Below, piece after piece: positions 44,357 to 53,220 of a stretch of 64,000 nucleotides of DNA. The stretch covers positions 252,290 through 316,289 of the forward strand of contig CAVXVO010000008.1 in the NCBI GenBank assembly GCA_963765295.1, given 5' to 3'. The translations under genes were made by a program, and so were the position numbers. Source of the stretch: PALSA-612 sp963765295. GTDB lineage: Bacteria > Actinomycetota > Thermoleophilia > Gaiellales > Gaiellaceae. The notes under the pieces are model-generated. The model was not told the DNA's origin and did no database searches. It saw only the letters and a program-made list of their open reading frames with translations. Positions within the stretch are counted from its first letter, which is position 1; every line of letters starts with the position of its first letter.

Positions 44357-45218
44357 AGGTGCGGACGATCGTCGACGAGGCAGCCCGCTCGCTGCGGGCG
44401 ACGATGTCGACCACGGTCGCGGCCACGCTGACCGTGCTGATCGGCATGTTCGTCCTCGGTCTCTCGATCGCCTTCGGCACGTGGCTGCTCTCGTGGAGCG
44501 ACCATCTGAAGCAGCAGCTCGTCGTCAAGGTGTTCTTCCACCAGGGCACCCATATCTCGCAGGTCGTCGCCGTCAAGGACCGGCTCGACGCCAGTCCCGC
44601 TGGTGAAGAAGGTGACGTTCACGTCTGCCAGCGAGGGTCTCAAGGAGATGGAGCGGCAGTTCCCGGCCTACAAGAGGATCGGCCTTCCGAACAACCCGCT
44701 CGGGCCCAAGCTGACCGTCTATCCCAAGGACGGCGGCCAGACGGCGGCGATCGCGAACACGCTGAACCCGCGGCCGCCGTCCGTGGACACCGTGAGGTAC
44801 GGGCGCAAGACCGCGAACGCAGTACTGCGGTTCGCGCGTGCGATCGAGATCACCTTCGTCGTCGCGGTGGTGGTGCTGCTCCTGGCGGCGATCCTCATGA
44901 TCGGCAACACGATCCGGCTGTCGATCTTCGCGCGGCGGCGGGAGATCGAGGTGATGAAGCTCGTCGGCGCGTCGAACTGGTTCGTGCGGGGGCCGTTCAT
45001 GGTCGAAGGGCTTCGCGTGCGGGTTACTCGGCTCGCTGGCGGCCATCATCCTGCTCGTGATCAGCAACGCGATCATCGTGCCCAAGCTGGACTTCATCCA
45101 GGTGAAGGGCGTCCACGCCCTGGCCTTCGAGCTCGACGCACTCCTGATCCTCGCGGCCGGGCTGATGCTCGGCGCCGCCGGCTCCGGGCTGACCGTCCGC
45201 CGCTTCCTGCGGATCTGA
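44353..45218 (+). CDS. ftsX: Cell-division protein FtsX (frame broken twice)
   Basis: The membrane subunit of FtsEX, with four helices and a large extracytoplasmic loop. The N-terminus (VRTIVDEAARSLRATMSTTV, VLIGMFVLGLSIAFG) reads from ATG 44353. The loop and helices 2-3 (PNNPLGPKLTVYPKDGGQ, RRREIEVMKLVGASNWFVRG) are in the next frame after one extra base near 44594 (CCCG). The last helix (SLAAIILLVISNAIIVP, GSGLTVRRFLRI) is in the third frame after an extra G near 45021. Removing both gives 287 residues, normal for FtsX. Since ftsEX often matters for division, an intact gene with sequence errors is more likely than a pseudogene. Confidence 0.87.
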
Positions 45219-45354
45219 ACGCCCCGCCCGCTCCCTGCTCTCCTTGTTCCCCCCGGGGCCTGCGGCCCTGACCCCCCGGTTTGGACCTTAGCGGCGAAAT
45301 CCGCCCGGAGGTGAGACCGGATCGTGACGAGTTCGTGACTATCGATCCACAGCC

Positions 45355-47064
45355 GTGAGCGCAGACCACGACAGCACCGGGCGCCTCGTCGTCGAGATCG
45401 GCACCCGCGGGAAGCTGGTCGTCGGCGAGCCGTTCTTCGAGCCCGGGGTGCCCGTCGTGGTCGATCGAAAAGGGCTCGGAGCGGCGGGCCCGGGCGATCT
45501 CGCGCTCGTTCGGACGGGACGCGGGCGGGCGAGGGTCGAGCGCGTTCTCGGCCGGGCCGACCGGATCGAGAACGTGCTCCAGGCACTCCTGCTCTCGCGC
45601 GGCGAGATGGGTGCGCACGAACCGCACGACCTGCCCGAGCCCTCGCTCGACGGGCGCGTCGACCTTCGCGAGCTGCCCACCTTCACGATCGACCCCGAGA
45701 CGGCGAAGGACTTCGACGACGCGCTGTCGGTTTGCAGCGAGGGCGACGGGCTGCGCGCGTACGTGCACATCGCGGACGTGGCCTTCTTCGTCCCGGTCGG
45801 CTCGCCGCTCGACCACGGGGCGGCCGAGCGCGGCTTCTCCGTCTACGTGCCGGGGCTCGTCGCGCCGATGCTCCCGCACGACCTCGCCGACGACGCGTGC
45901 AGCCTGCGCCCACACCAGGACCGGCTCACCGTGACCGTCGAGATCCCGTTCGACTCCGCCCTGCAGGCGGGAGAGCCGCTCTTCTATCGGTCGGTCATCC
46001 GCAGCCGCGCGCGGCTCACGTACGGGCAGGCGGAGCGGATGCTCGCGGGCAGAGAACCGGCTGAGCCGGAGATCGAACAGGGGCTCAGGCTCGCGGAGCG
46101 GCTCGCGACCGAGCTACGCCGGAGGCGGTTCGAGCGCGGGGCGCTGCACATCGAGACGCGTGAGATCACCTTCGCGTTCGACGGCCGGGGAGGAGTCGAG
46201 CGAGCCTGGTCGGAGAGCGAGCCGCACGCGCACATGCTGGTCGAGGAGCTGATGATCCTCGCGAACGAGTCCGTCGGCGCGCTGCTTGCCGGGCGCCGGC
46301 GCGACGCGCTCTACCGCGTCCACGAGCGGCCCGACCCGCAGTCGATCGAACGGCTGCTCTCGGTGCTCACCGACCTCGACGTGCCGACGCCGCCGGCGCC
46401 GGATCCGGAGCGTCTGACGAGCGCGATCGCGGCGCAGCTCGTCGGCGAGATCTCCGATCGCGTGACCGCCTACATCCGCGAGTCGGGGCGCGGGGTCGAG
46501 GCCTTTCCCGCCCTCGTCCTGCGCTCGCTCAAGCAGGCTCGCTACGACCCGCGCAACCTCGGCCACTCCGGGCTTGCGAGCACGGCCTACTGCCACTTCA
46601 CCTCGCCGATTCGCCGCTACCCGGATCTCGTCGTCCACCGCGCGCTGCTTCGCGAGCTCGGCGCCGCCGACGAGCCGGTTCCCGGCGACCTCGGGGAGCT
46701 CGCCCAACACGTCTCGGCCCGCGAGCGGGCCGCCGCCGCCGTCGAGTACGCCGCCGACGCGATCTGCCTTGCCTGGCTGCTCGACACGACGCTGTTCGAC
46801 CACGGCTGGGAGACCTCCTTCGAGGGCGAGATCATCGGGCTGATCGGCTCGGGGATGTTCGTCCGATTCGGCGAGGTGTTCGAGGGCTACCTACCTGTCC
46901 GGCGGCTGACTGACTACTACGAGCTCAACGTCCTCGGAACGGCGCTCGAGGGGAGGCGCGGCGGCAGGAGCTTCCGGCTCGGCGATCCGATCGCGGTGCG
47001 TGTCGAGAAGATCGAGCGCTCAGACGGCAAGGTCGAGCTGTCTCTCGCTGGGGGCGCCTCCTGA
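45355..47064 (+). CDS. RNase II/RNase R-family exoribonuclease
   Basis: A 3'-5' hydrolytic exoribonuclease with an RNB domain. 569 residues, shorter than RNase R (about 700-800) because the N-terminal cold-shock domains are reduced. The catalytic Asp cluster is in TIDPETAKDFDDALSV. AYVHIADVAFFVPVGS, HMLVEELMILANESVGALL and YCHFTSPIRRYPDLVVHRAL are characteristic. A C-terminal S1 domain (about 490-565, GEIIGLIGSGMFVRFGEVFE) follows. Single-copy RNB enzymes degrade structured RNA and, in E. coli, act with tmRNA and SmpB, both encoded here. The GTG start follows a TATCGA element. Confidence 0.9.
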   Translation: MSADHDSTGRLVVEIGTRGKLVVGEPFFEPGVPVVVDRKGLGAAGPGDLALVRTGRGRARVERVLGRADRIENVLQALLLSRGEMGAHEPHDLPEPSLDGRVDLRELPTFTIDPETAKDFDDALSVCSEGDGLRAYVHIADVAFFVPVGSPLDHGAAERGFSVYVPGLVAPMLPHDLADDACSLRPHQDRLTVTVEIPFDSALQAGEPLFYRSVIRSRARLTYGQAERMLAGREPAEPEIEQGLRLAERLATELRRRRFERGALHIETREITFAFDGRGGVERAWSESEPHAHMLVEELMILANESVGALLAGRRRDALYRVHERPDPQSIERLLSVLTDLDVPTPPAPDPERLTSAIAAQLVGEISDRVTAYIRESGRGVEAFPALVLRSLKQARYDPRNLGHSGLASTAYCHFTSPIRRYPDLVVHRALLRELGAADEPVPGDLGELAQHVSARERAAAAVEYAADAICLAWLLDTTLFDHGWETSFEGEIIGLIGSGMFVRFGEVFEGYLPVRRLTDYYELNVLGTALEGRRGGRSFRLGDPIAVRVEKIERSDGKVELSLAGGAS

Positions 47065-47071
47065 GAACGGT

Positions 47072-48215
47072 TCAGGACGGCCGTGCGGCCGTCGGCGTGC
47101 CGCGCCCGTAGCCGAAGCGATACCGGCCCAGGAATCCCTGGCGGCGGGCGAGGATCCAGTAGTAGATTGAGCCGACGATCGGCATCAGCATCGCCTGGAC
47201 GAACGCGTAGAGCGGGAAGACGATCATCCGCCAAGACCTCGCCTGGAGGTTCGCGAGCACCGTGATCACGACGCACACGGCCATCGAGATGCCGAGCAGC
47301 TTCAGGAACGCGCCCACGCTCGCGTAGCTCGTGACCGTGTCCCACTTGAAGTACAGGCCGACCCACACGAGCGCGAGGTAGTAGAACGACCAGACGGGCA
47401 TCCTCAGCATGTTCTTGTCCAGGTTGACGATCGTGTGACGGAAGTTCCCCGCCCACCAGAGCCTGCGTTGCCGGAGCAGGCCAGGCCAGGATTCCGGCGC
47501 ATCCGTCTCCACGGTCAGGTCGAGATGGCGAACGCGCAGATTCAGCGCCTTGGCCACGCGGCCGGTCTCGATGTCCTCGCCCGGGAACCAGAACGAGTGG
47601 TGGCGGAAGATCAGGCGCAGCGCCTCCGTCTTGCCGACGGTGCAGGCGCCCGAGGTCAGCCAGGGCCGGAAGTGCCGTGACAGCATCGCCATCCTGTACT
47701 CGAGCGCCTGCATCTTCTGCGCCTGGGTTCGCGGGTTCGTGACCGCGACCTTGACCGAGCAGAGGTCGGCTCCGTCCTCCTCGATGCTCTCCAGGTAGCG
47801 CCCGAAGTCCTCCAGCGGCCGCGTGTCCCCGTCGATCCGGATCACGTACGACGTGGTGATTGCCCCGGACTCGAGCGCAAAGCGGATGAGGTGTGGCGAT
47901 GAAGGACGCTCGAGCTCCGTGCAGACGACACGCCACCCACCGGCGAACGCCTTCAGTGCGAACTCCTTCATCTCGGGCGTGTCGACGTCGATGGCGAGCA
48001 GGACGCGTTCCTTTACCCGCGAGAGCGCCTCGCGATTTGGCGAAGTAGCGCGGATGTCCGTACAGGGGGACGACGATCGTGTAGTCGTTGTTGCGCCGGA
48101 AATGCGGCGCGATCACACGGCGGCGCGACCACGAGAGCAGGTTCTGGAAGTCGAAGAGGATCACGAGCCCGGCCAGGCCGAGCGCGAGGTCACGCCAGGT
48201 GAGGAGGCTGCTCAC
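47072..48215 (-). CDS. Membrane glycosyltransferase family 2 (frame broken once)
   Basis: A processive-type GT2 enzyme with an N-terminal membrane helix (WRDLALGLAGLVILFDFQN), a cytoplasmic GT-A domain and C-terminal helices. Motifs: YTIVVPLYGHPRYFA, YVIRIDGDTRPLEDF (DxD), GEDIETGRVAK (general-base ED) and RQRRLWWAGNF (QxxRW), as in cellulose- and hyaluronan-synthase-like enzymes. The first 57 or so residues read from GTG 48215 in another frame; one extra base near 48040 (TCGCGAG) separates them. Corrected length is 380 residues. It overlaps an upstream minus-strand frame by GTGA. The substrate is unknown. Confidence 0.82.
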
Positions 48216-48493
48216 GTGCGGCCGTCGCGGTGCACGTGGATGCGGGCGGACATCAGGGTGACGACGCCGAGGCGGTACGAGCCGAGTGCGCCGGCGAATG
48301 CGCGTGCAGGTACTCCGCCCAGCTGGTGCACCTGCCGCAGGACCCACCAGAGGTTCTTCGGACACAGCTTCATCCCGGTCGCGACCTTGATCGTGCTGAC
48401 CAGTCGCGACTGACAGGTGAAGGTCTGCGTGCCGACGGTGACGGGCTGTCCGGCGAAGCAGTTGACCTGCTTCGACCCGCCCGCCTTGAGCCC
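48212..48493 (-). CDS. Hypothetical protein upstream of the glycosyltransferase (5' end uncertain)
   Basis: An open frame of 93 codons ending in GTGA overlap with the glycosyltransferase start, which supports it being real. The sequence shows three spaced cysteines (QVNCFAGQ, TFTCQSR, MKLCPKNLWW) and a hydrophobic segment near the end (AGALGSYRLGVVTLMSARI). No usable ATG or GTG follows the in-frame TAG at 48496-48494, so the 5' end is missing, perhaps through one more single-base error. The N-terminal part suggests an extracellular disulfide-bonded domain; no family recognised. Confidence 0.4.
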   Translation of the reverse strand, partial: GLKAGGSKQVNCFAGQPVTVGTQTFTCQSRLVSTIKVATGMKLCPKNLWWVLRQVHQLGGVPARAFAGALGSYRLGVVTLMSARIHVHRDGRT

Positions 48494-48584
48494 CTAGTGA
48501 TCGACCGCACACCGTCCTCGGGTGTCCCTCGAACGAGGGGAAGCATCCGTCGATTATGCGCAGCAGACGTGATATGAACGAGGC

Positions 48585-49001
48585 ATGTCGATGACGACTC
48601 CCGAACGGCTGCGCGCGATCCCGCTCTTCGCCGAGCTCGACGCCGAGACGCTCCTCGCGCTGGCGGAGATCGCCACCGAGGTCGAGGTCGCAGCGGGGGA
48701 GGTGATGATCCGTCCGTACGACCCCGGTCTCGGCATGTTCGTTGTCGTGGACGGCAGGGTCGTCGTCGAGCTCGGCCCCGACCGGGAGGTCGAGCTCGGC
48801 CCCGGCGAGTTCTTCGGCGAGCTGGCGCTGCTGATCCCGGAGGGCGTTCGCGCGGCGCGGGTGCGGGCGGAGACGGACGTGCGCTGCCTTGCGATCGGGC
48901 GCGACGACTTCGCCGGCCTGCTCGACACCGAGCCGTCGATCGCGGTCGCGATGCTGCCGGTACTGGCGCGGCGTCTGTCGGACGAGCTGCGCGCGCACTG
49001 A
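48585..49001 (+). CDS. Stand-alone cyclic-nucleotide-binding-fold protein
   Basis: 138 residues covering a single CAP_ED/cNMP-binding beta-barrel: RLRAIPLFAELDAETLLALA, GMFVVVDGRVVVEL, LGPGEFFGELALLI and a C-terminal helix. The phosphate-binding cassette reads GEFFGELALLIPEGVRAARV; the expected Arg-Ser/Thr after the loop is replaced by ARV, so nucleotide binding is uncertain. There is no DNA-binding or catalytic domain, so it may act by protein-protein contact or be a degenerate regulator. Confidence 0.8.
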   Translation: MSMTTPERLRAIPLFAELDAETLLALAEIATEVEVAAGEVMIRPYDPGLGMFVVVDGRVVVELGPDREVELGPGEFFGELALLIPEGVRAARVRAETDVRCLAIGRDDFAGLLDTEPSIAVAMLPVLARRLSDELRAH

Positions 49002-49143
49002 GCCGGCTGGTTGCCGGACGAGCAGAACGTGCTTCTCGTGGACCGACGGCGGGGTCGATCGGCACGGCCGCGGGATCGGAATCCGAGGTCTCGATCCCGC
49101 CGAACGCTCGCGACCGTGAAGTGAGAGGGCTGAGCGAGCCGCC

Positions 49144-49149
49144 TAGACT
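49144..49149 (+). promoter_or_regulatory. -10 box (TAGACT) for leaderless smpB
   Basis: TAGACT ends 7 bases before ATG 49157. The same hexamer precedes the acetyltransferase gene (50961) and tmRNA (63712). Confidence 0.5.
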
Positions 49150-49156
49150 TGCCCGG

Positions 49157-49624
49157 ATGGCCAGGCCGAAGGGTGAGAAACTGGTGGCGGACAACCGCCG
49201 TGCCAGGCACGAGTACGAGCTGCTCGAGCGCGTCGAGGCCGGGCTCGTGCTCCAGGGCACGGAGGTGAAGGCGCTCCGCGAAGGGCGGGCGACGATCCAG
49301 CGCGCCTTCGCCGACGTGCGCGGGGACGAGATCTGGCTCGTCGGGGCCAACATCGCCGCCTACGACAAGGGCGGGATCGCGAACCACGACCCCGAGCGCG
49401 ACCGCAAGCTGCTCCTGCACCGGCGCGAGATCGACCGGCTGCGCGGCCGCGTCCAGGAGAGGGGTCTGACGCTCGTGCCGACGCGGCTCTACTTCAAGGA
49501 CGGCCGGGCGAAGGTCGAGCTCGCGCTCGCGCGCGGCAAGGAGCTCTACGACAAGCGGCGCGACCTCGCGAAGCGCGAGGCCGACCGCCAGATCGACCGC
49601 GCGCTCAAGAGCCGCGGCGACTAG
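49157..49624 (+). CDS. smpB: SsrA-binding protein SmpB
   Basis: Binds tmRNA and brings it to stalled ribosomes for trans-translation. 155 residues: an OB-fold core beginning VADNRRARHEYELLERVEAG, the tmRNA-contact stretch EVKALREGRATIQ, and a basic C-terminal tail (KRRDLAKREADRQIDRALKS) that probes the empty mRNA channel. I chose ATG 49157 over 49121 because it follows a -10 box by 7 bases and matches the family start (KGEKLVADNRRARHEY). The partner tmRNA gene starts at the right edge of this window. Confidence 0.96.
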   Translation: MARPKGEKLVADNRRARHEYELLERVEAGLVLQGTEVKALREGRATIQRAFADVRGDEIWLVGANIAAYDKGGIANHDPERDRKLLLHRREIDRLRGRVQERGLTLVPTRLYFKDGRAKVELALARGKELYDKRRDLAKREADRQIDRALKSRGD

Positions 49625-49626
49625 CC

Positions 49627-50963
49627 GTGCCCGACGAGCAGGAGCTGCACGAGGCCGAGCGCCTCGGCCCGGCGCCGCCTGTCCCGCAAAGCGGCGCGCG
49701 CAAGGCTCGTCGGACTGGCCGCGATCGACCTCGGCCCGCTCCGGCGGCACCGCGAGTACCGCCTGCTCTGGATCGGCCTCGCCGTCTCGTTCTTCGGCTC
49801 GGAGACTCGCGTACGTCGCGGTTCCGTACCAGGTCTACAAGCTGACCGGCTCGACCGCCGTCGTCGGCCTGCTCGCGCTCGTCGCGCTCGTGCCGCTGCT
49901 CCTGTCGGCGATCGTCGGCGGCGCGTTCGCGGACGCGGTCGACCGGCGGCGGATGGTGCGCGATGACCGAGCTCGGCCTCGCGCTCTGCTCGTCCGTGCT
50001 GCTCGTGAACGCGCTCCTGCCGCACCCGCAGGTGTGGGTGCTGTTCGTCGTCGAGGCGATCGGGGCCGGGCTCGGCGGGTTCCTGCGGCCGTCGCTCGAC
50101 GCGCTCACGCCGCGGCTCGTCGACCGCGAGGAGCTCACGGCCGCCGGCGCGCTCGACTCGCTCCGCTTCCAGATCGGGCTGATCGGCGGCCCGATGATCG
50201 GCGGCGTGCTGATCGCGACCATCGGCGTCGCGGGCGTCTTCGGGATCGACATCGCCACCTTCCTCGTCTCGCTCGTCGCGCTCGGCATGATGCGCGCCGT
50301 CCCGCCGCCGGCGGACGCCGAGCGCGCCGAGCCTGCGCCGGATCGCGGAGGGCTTCCGCTACGCACGTTCGCGTCCGGAGCTGCTCGGCACCTACGGGGT
50401 CGACATGGTGGCGATGTTCTTCGGCATGCCGACGGCGCTCTTCCCGGCTTTCGCCCTCGAGTTCGGCGGGCCGGGCGTCCTCGGCCTGCTCTACGCGGCG
50501 CCCGTCGGTGGGCTCGCTGGTCGCGACGGCGACGAGCGGCTGGACGAAGCGCGTGCACCGGCACGGCCTGGCGGTGATCGTCGCGGCCGGGGCGTGGGGG
50601 GTGGGGATCCTGCTGCTCGGGCTGGCGCCGAACCTGCCGCTCGCGCTCGCGGCGCTCGCGTTCGCGGGCGCGGCCGACATGGTCAGCGGCATCTTCCGCT
50701 CGACGATCTGGAACCAGACGATCCCCGACCGGCTGCGCGGCCGCCTCGCCGGCATCGAGCAGGTCAGCTACTCGTCGGGTCCGCTGCTCGGCGACGTCGA
50801 GGCCGGCGTCGTCGGCTCGCTCTTCAGCGTGCGCGCCTCGATCGTGTCCGGCGGCGTGCTCTGCGTCGTCGGCGTCGCCGCGACGGCGCTGCTGCTGCCG
50901 GTCTTCCGCCGGTACGACTCGCGGACGTTCGTCCCCGAGCCCGAGCCTGCACCGGCTTCGTAG
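49627..50963 (+). CDS. MFS transporter, EntS-like (frame broken five times)
   Basis: A 12-helix major facilitator of the MFS_3 (enterobactin exporter/macrolide efflux) type. Family segments appear in order but rotate through frames: RKAARARLVGLAAID, YVAVPYQVYKLTGST, PLLLSAIVGGAFADAVDRRR (motif A-like), TELGLALCSSVLLVNALLP, VAMFFGMPTALFPAFALEFG, then GSLVATATSGWTKRVHRHG to the end. Breaks near 49672, 49803, 49960, 50335 and 50500 are each one extra base; deleting five gives 443 residues. It directly follows smpB. With five lesions this would be the strongest pseudogene candidate, but no residue-level decay is visible between breaks. Confidence 0.78.
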
Positions 50964-50966
50964 ACT
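50961..50966 (+). promoter_or_regulatory. -10 box (TAGACT) for leaderless acetyltransferase gene
   Basis: TAGACT overlaps the MFS stop codon (TAG) and ends 6 bases before ATG 50973. Confidence 0.5.
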
Positions 50967-50972
50967 GCCGCG

Positions 50973-51605
50973 ATGCCGGTCAGGCTGCGCCCGCTCCGCG
51001 ACGACGAGTTCGACGCCTGGGTCGAGCACGGCAAGGCCGAGTACGCCCGCGACATGATCGAGCACGCCGGCGCGCCGCCCGAGCAGGCACGCGCGAAGTC
51101 CGACTCGGACTGGCTGACCCTGCTGCCGGAACGTCTCGAGACGCCGGATCAGTTCATCTTCGCGGTCGAGGACGAGCAGACCGGCGAGCGTGTCGGCGAC
51201 GTCTGGTTCGCCCGGCGCGAGACCCAGTTCGAGGGCGCGGTCGCCTTCGTCTACGCCATCGAGATCGCCGGGCCGTTCCGCGGCCGCGGCTTCGGGCGCG
51301 AGGCGATGCTGCTGCTCGAGGACGAGGCCCGCGCACGCGGTCTCGACCGCATGAGCCTGAACGTCTTCGGCGGCAACGAGGTCGCCCGCTCGCTCTACCG
51401 CTCGCTCGGCTACGCCGAGTCCGCCGTCTGGATGGCGAAGCAGATCGAGGAGACTCGATCGGCTTCGCGGGCTGGCGGACGGCGTCGCGGAAGCCGTGGT
51501 CGTGCCGGTGGTGGCGGTGCGCGAGCCACGACGTCTGCACCGAATACGTTGCGAGGCCTACGACGACACCGGCCGCCAGCGCGGCCACAACCGCGTAGCG
51601 CCTGA
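50973..51605 (+). CDS. GNAT-family N-acetyltransferase
   Basis: GNAT fold in residues 1-150: RLRPLRDDEFDAWVEHG at the N-terminus, the acetyl-CoA loop GPFRGRGFGREAMLLLEDEA (R/Q-x-x-G-x-G/A), and the C-terminal MSLNVFGGNEVARSLYRSLG. The substrate is unknown. The frame runs 210 residues, but the last 50 are Arg/Gly-rich and lie antisense to the membrane-protein gene on the minus strand; the true protein probably ends near residue 155. See the finding on overlapping 3' ends. Confidence 0.85.
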   Translation: MPVRLRPLRDDEFDAWVEHGKAEYARDMIEHAGAPPEQARAKSDSDWLTLLPERLETPDQFIFAVEDEQTGERVGDVWFARRETQFEGAVAFVYAIEIAGPFRGRGFGREAMLLLEDEARARGLDRMSLNVFGGNEVARSLYRSLGYAESAVWMAKQIEETRSASRAGGRRRGSRGRAGGGGARATTSAPNTLRGLRRHRPPARPQPRSA

Positions 51606-52161
51606 GGTCCACCCCGGCCGGCAGTCGAGCCCGCGGTCGCCAGTCCGAGAAGCCGTGTCTGAGCACACGCGGGAGGTACGCGAGCACGTGCACGACCATG
51701 AGGACTCCGAAGACCACGAAGCTGGCCGCGTGCGCGGTCAGGAGGAGGCCGCCTCCGTGCCCGACGATCAGGAACGCGACCCCGGTTCCGAACAGGACGA
51801 CGGTCGAGGCGACGAGCAGCGGAGCGAGCACGCGCAGGAAGAGCTCGGGCGGGCCCTTGAGCCGGTAGGGCTGGCTCCCGGTGTAGTAGCGGACGAATCG
51901 CCAGCCCGTGCTCGCCAGCTTGAGCCCGATCGGCGGCAGGAGCAGGAGCCCGAGGAAGAGGTGCACGGACAGGTAGTCGTGGAGCGACAGCGTCGTCGCG
52001 GCCTCGACGAGAAGCAGGACGACGAGGACGAGTCCGACGGTCGACGTCAGACGCTCGTTGCCGTCGGGACCGCCTCGGAGCAGGCGAATCGGCGTCCGCA
52101 CGCGATAATTGTCGCCGCCCGGATGTGAGAGTTCGGTGAGCCGGCCCGAATGTCCTCTCAT
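51154..52161 (-). CDS. Cytochrome b561-like membrane protein (C-terminus doubtful)
   Basis: Four hydrophobic helices with histidines placed as in b-type heme proteins: LSVHLFLGLLLLPPIGLKLA, FGTGVAFLIVGHGGG, LTAHAASFVVFGVLMVVHVL, then a fifth helix VVAALAAGVVVGLA. This matches DUF4405/cytochrome b561-like proteins that pass electrons in the membrane. The conserved part ends near 51480; the frame continues to 51154 as Arg/Ser-rich sequence antisense to the acetyltransferase gene and is probably not real. ATG 52161 is used; GTG 52101 is an alternative. Possibly linked in function to the flavin electron-transfer genes at 54125-56737. Confidence 0.68.
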   Translation of the reverse strand: MRGHSGRLTELSHPGGDNYRVRTPIRLLRGGPDGNERLTSTVGLVLVVLLLVEAATTLSLHDYLSVHLFLGLLLLPPIGLKLASTGWRFVRYYTGSQPYRLKGPPELFLRVLAPLLVASTVVLFGTGVAFLIVGHGGGLLLTAHAASFVVFGVLMVVHVLAYLPRVLRHGFSDWRPRARLPAGVDLRRYAVVAALAAGVVVGLATYSVQTSWLAHRHHRHDHGFRDAVRQPAKPIESPRSASPSRRRTRRSRASGRASGRPRCRRRRSGSCGRDRVRGPRPRAAASPRARSRGRGTARRSRWRRRRRPRPRTGSRAGRTRRRRHARRSARPRPRR

Positions 52162-52219
52162 GCCGCTAAGAACTCGCTAAGACTTCGTGCGGCTCGCAGG
52201 CGGGCGGCGGGCGGCGGCG

Positions 52220-52225
52220 TACGAT
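52220..52225 (+). promoter_or_regulatory. -10 box (TACGAT) for the ABC exporter operon
   Basis: TACGAT ends 6 bases before the ATG of a 16-codon leader frame at 52232, the same geometry as at prfB. Confidence 0.5.
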
Positions 52226-52231
52226 GCTTCC

Positions 52232-52282
52232 ATGCGCTTGCACCTGGACGAAGGCGGGCGGATCGGTCTCGACATGACGTGA
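52232..52282 (+). CDS. 16-residue leader peptide upstream of ABC ATPase
   Basis: MRLHLDEGGRIGLDMT, beginning 6 bases after a -10 box and ending in a TGA that overlaps the GTG of the ABC ATPase gene (GTGA). The position means the ATPase gene has no free ribosome-binding site of its own and is likely translated by coupling to this leader. Confidence 0.5.
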   Translation: MRLHLDEGGRIGLDMT

Positions 52283-53220
52283 TCGAGATCGACGGCCTCA
52301 CCAAGGACTACGGTGCGAAGCGGGCAGTCGACGACCTGACGTTCACGATCCGGTCGGGGCTCGTGACCGGGTTCCTCGGCCCGAACGGCTCGGGGAAGTC
52401 CACGACCATGCGCCTGATCCTCGGTCTGGACGCGCCGACCTCGGGCAGCGCCACCGTCGACGACAAGCGCTACCGCGAGTTCCCGGCTCCGTTGCACGAG
52501 GTGGGCGCGCTGCTCGAGGCTCGGTCGGTGCACACGGGGCGATCGGCGTACCACCATCTGCTCGCCCTGGCCCAGACGCACGGGATCGCGAAGAGCCGGG
52601 TGGCGGAGCTGATCGACCTGGTCGGCCTGCACGACGTGGCCCGAAAGCGTGCGGGACAGTTCTCGCTCGGCATGGGTCAGCGGCTCGGGATCGCGGCGGC
52701 TCTGCTCGGTGATCCTGCGACGCTATTGCTCGACGAGCCGGTGAACGGTCTCGACCCCGAGGGGATCCAGTGGATCAGGAATCTGCTCAGAGGCCTGGCG
52801 GCCGAAGGGCGGACCGTCTTCGTGTCGTCGCACCTGATGAGCGAGATGTCGATGACGGCGGACCACCTGATCGTGATCGGCCGCGGCCGCCTGATCGCCG
52901 ACATGGGAGTCGACGAGTTCGTACGGCAAGCCTCGGGAAAGGTCGTGCGGGTGCGCTCGCCGCAGGCCGCGCGCCTGCGGGAGCTCGTGAGCGGGCCCGG
53001 CGTCTCGGTCGCCGACGACGAGCGCGGCGTCCTGGAGATCAGCGGTCTGACGGCAGAGCAGGTCGGAGAGATCGCGGCCGCCAAAGGGATCGTCCTGCAC
53101 GAGCTGACGCCGGTCCAGGTGTCGCTCGAGGAGGCGTTCATGGATCTCACCCGCGAGGAGGTCGAGTACAAGGCGATGGACGTGGCTCCGCCCGTCGAGA
53201 AGGACGCGGCGGCCGTATGA
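52279..53220 (+). CDS. ABC exporter ATP-binding protein (ABC-2 type)
   Basis: 313 residues. Walker A GPNGSGKST, signature FSLGMGQRLGIAAALLGDP, Walker B TLLLDEPVNGLDPEG, H-loop VSSHLMSEM. A C-terminal domain of about 100 residues (VVRVRSPQAARLRELVS, SLEEAFMDLTREEVEY) is typical of bacitracin/daunorubicin-type exporters such as BcrA and DrrA. GTG 52279 overlaps the leader-peptide stop. It is coupled to the permease by ATGA. Substrate unknown; likely an antibiotic, lipid or peptide. Confidence 0.9.
   Translation: MIEIDGLTKDYGAKRAVDDLTFTIRSGLVTGFLGPNGSGKSTTMRLILGLDAPTSGSATVDDKRYREFPAPLHEVGALLEARSVHTGRSAYHHLLALAQTHGIAKSRVAELIDLVGLHDVARKRAGQFSLGMGQRLGIAAALLGDPATLLLDEPVNGLDPEGIQWIRNLLRGLAAEGRTVFVSSHLMSEMSMTADHLIVIGRGRLIADMGVDEFVRQASGKVVRVRSPQAARLRELVSGPGVSVADDERGVLEISGLTAEQVGEIAAAKGIVLHELTPVQVSLEEAFMDLTREEVEYKAMDVAPPVEKDAAAV

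Noticed and set aside
45240..45295. GGGGCC-TGC-GGCCCT hairpin after ftsX as an intrinsic terminator
   Set aside because: Short stem, no T-tract, and sequence around it is C-rich; not enough to call.
46917..48998. 693-residue minus-strand open frame
   Set aside because: Mostly a GC-rich shadow antisense to the RNase and cyclic-nucleotide genes; only its middle part is the real N-terminus of the glycosyltransferase.
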